The notes beneath the pieces were generated by a model that made no database searches, had not been told where the DNA came from, and saw nothing but the letters and a program-made list of their open reading frames with translations. Both the position numbers and the translations under genes were made by a program. A stretch of DNA of 6,927 bases from Polaribacter sp. (GTDB lineage Bacteria; Bacteroidota; Bacteroidia; Flavobacteriales; Flavobacteriaceae): assembly GCA_003537695.1 (NCBI GenBank), contig DPRC01000148.1:14325-21251 (forward strand), written 5' to 3'. Below, one piece after another: positions 6,238-6,927 of this stretch (positions within the stretch are counted from its first letter, which is position 1; each line of letters starts with the position of its first letter).

Positions 6238-6927
6238 TTTCCGTATTTAATAACTCCACTGCTCTTACCGATGCGGCCGTTACAGACAATGGTAAAACTA
6301 TAATAACCCCCACCACGGGAATTAGCAAACACAACATAAAAACGATTCCGTTTCCAACAGCAATTCCTTTGTGTTTTCGAACAAAATTAATACTTTCCTT
6401 GTACTCTAAGTGCCGTTCTAGTGTATAATCTATGTTTCCAAATCCAGCATAATACCCTTGCATCAAAAACAACAGCAGCGTTGAAAATATATTTATCACT
6501 GGTATAAAACTTAATAATAAAACAGGAACTGTAAACAAGGTTTCTTTCAACAAATTCCTACTATTCAACCTAACACCTCTCCAAAGTTGAGATTGAAAAC
6601 TAGTCTCCTGATACTTCCCTGTGCTATTCCCGTTGATATGAATTTCTATTTTTTCTGAAACAGCACCCATAAATGGCGCAGATAAAGCTAAAACTATATA
6701 CTTATATAAGACGAAACCAATCCATAAAACGAACATTCCTCCAACAACAGACGTGATTGCTAAAACCACCTCTTTGCCCCAATCCCAAAGCCATATTTGT
6801 GCCAAATATTGCCCAATACTATCTGAAAGCGCATATGCCGAAAACCCAATTATAGTCGCCGTTAACCCGCTAATCAATATCGGAACCACAAAATACTTCC
6901 AAAGCTTTAATTTAGAAATTAATGGAA
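6218..6927 (-). CDS. EI24/CysZ-like integral membrane protein (5' end outside window)
   Basis: The C-terminal 235 codons of a polytopic inner-membrane protein of the EI24 (etoposide-induced 2.4)/CysZ family. The frame stays open to the right edge (…PLISKLKLWKYFVVPILISG), and this upstream stretch is typical of the family, so the GTG at 6889 is not the start and only a short N-terminus is missing. Hydrophobic segments fall at about visible residues 11-31, 52-84 (perhaps two helices), 121-153 and 180-215. The family pattern is clear in the NIDYTLERHLEYKES segment, then FVRKHKGIAVGNG and the final LIPVVGVIIVLPLSVTAASV. CysZ proteins permit sulfate uptake, but many EI24 proteins of Bacteroidota have no known role, and nothing here points to sulfur metabolism. 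The gene overlaps hemF by 20 bases. In flavobacteria I recall such a gene between hemE and hemF, so hemE may lie beyond the window. The function is left open. Confidence 0.88.
   Translation of the reverse strand, partial: PLISKLKLWKYFVVPILISGLTATIIGFSAYALSDSIGQYLAQIWLWDWGKEVVLAITSVVGGMFVLWIGFVLYKYIVLALSAPFMGAVSEKIEIHINGNSTGKYQETSFQSQLWRGVRLNSRNLLKETLFTVPVLLLSFIPVINIFSTLLLFLMQGYYAGFGNIDYTLERHLEYKESINFVRKHKGIAVGNGIVFMLCLLIPVVGVIIVLPLSVTAASVRAVELLNTENERSVL

Noticed and set aside
6887..6889. GTG as the start of the EI24-family gene
   Set aside because: The family-typical KLKLWKYF segment continues upstream in frame with no stop up to the window end.
1..6927. Search for CRISPR arrays, tRNA/rRNA genes, insertion sequences, riboswitches or a defence system
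   Set aside because: Both strands were read; every gene is a recognisable housekeeping or conserved hypothetical type, and the only clear inverted repeats are the terminators described.

Overview
The window looks like chromosomal housekeeping DNA from a member of the Bacteroidota, most likely the family Flavobacteriaceae. The reasons are: AT-rich intergenic DNA; start codons mostly without a Shine-Dalgarno sequence; a promoter of the Bacteroidota type (TAnnTTTG) before one gene; a pyruvate dehydrogenase E1-alpha gene followed directly by a two-lipoyl E2 gene with no E1-beta between them; a small secreted protein with a signal peptide ending in AVA-QE; and an EI24-family membrane gene overlapping hemF. 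The genus cannot be told from this sequence.

Layout from left to right. Positions 1-2062 (+ strand) hold the 3' end of pdhA and the complete pdhC, three bases apart, forming the end of a pyruvate dehydrogenase operon closed by a hairpin terminator at 2085-2114. Immediately behind that terminator is a GNAT-family acetyltransferase gene (2129-2815, +). It meets a minus-strand gene for a methionine-rich exported protein of unknown function (2904-3638), with a symmetrical, probably bidirectional terminator between them (2845-2877). Next, also on the minus strand, is a second, single-lipoyl E2 acyltransferase (3822-5147), probably of the branched-chain 2-oxoacid dehydrogenase type, with its own promoter (5170-5198) and its own terminator (3765-3795). 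The right end carries hemF (5335-6237, -), overlapped for 20 bases by an EI24/CysZ-like membrane protein gene (6218-6927, -) whose 5' end lies beyond the window.

Metabolically, PdhA and PdhC make acetyl-CoA from pyruvate, the second E2 probably makes branched-chain acyl-CoAs, and HemF performs a late step of haem synthesis. The E2 genes are close neighbours but are separate transcription units on opposite strands. I see no mobile element, CRISPR array, RNA gene, toxin-antitoxin pair or defence system, and no evidence for a new multi-gene system. The points most worth a second look are an Asn in place of the usual Asp in the HxxxDG catalytic motif of the second E2, the position of the GNAT gene directly behind a terminator with no visible promoter, and the overlap of the EI24 gene with hemF. 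No intergenic stretch reaches 300 bases; the longest are 5148-5334 and 3639-3821.
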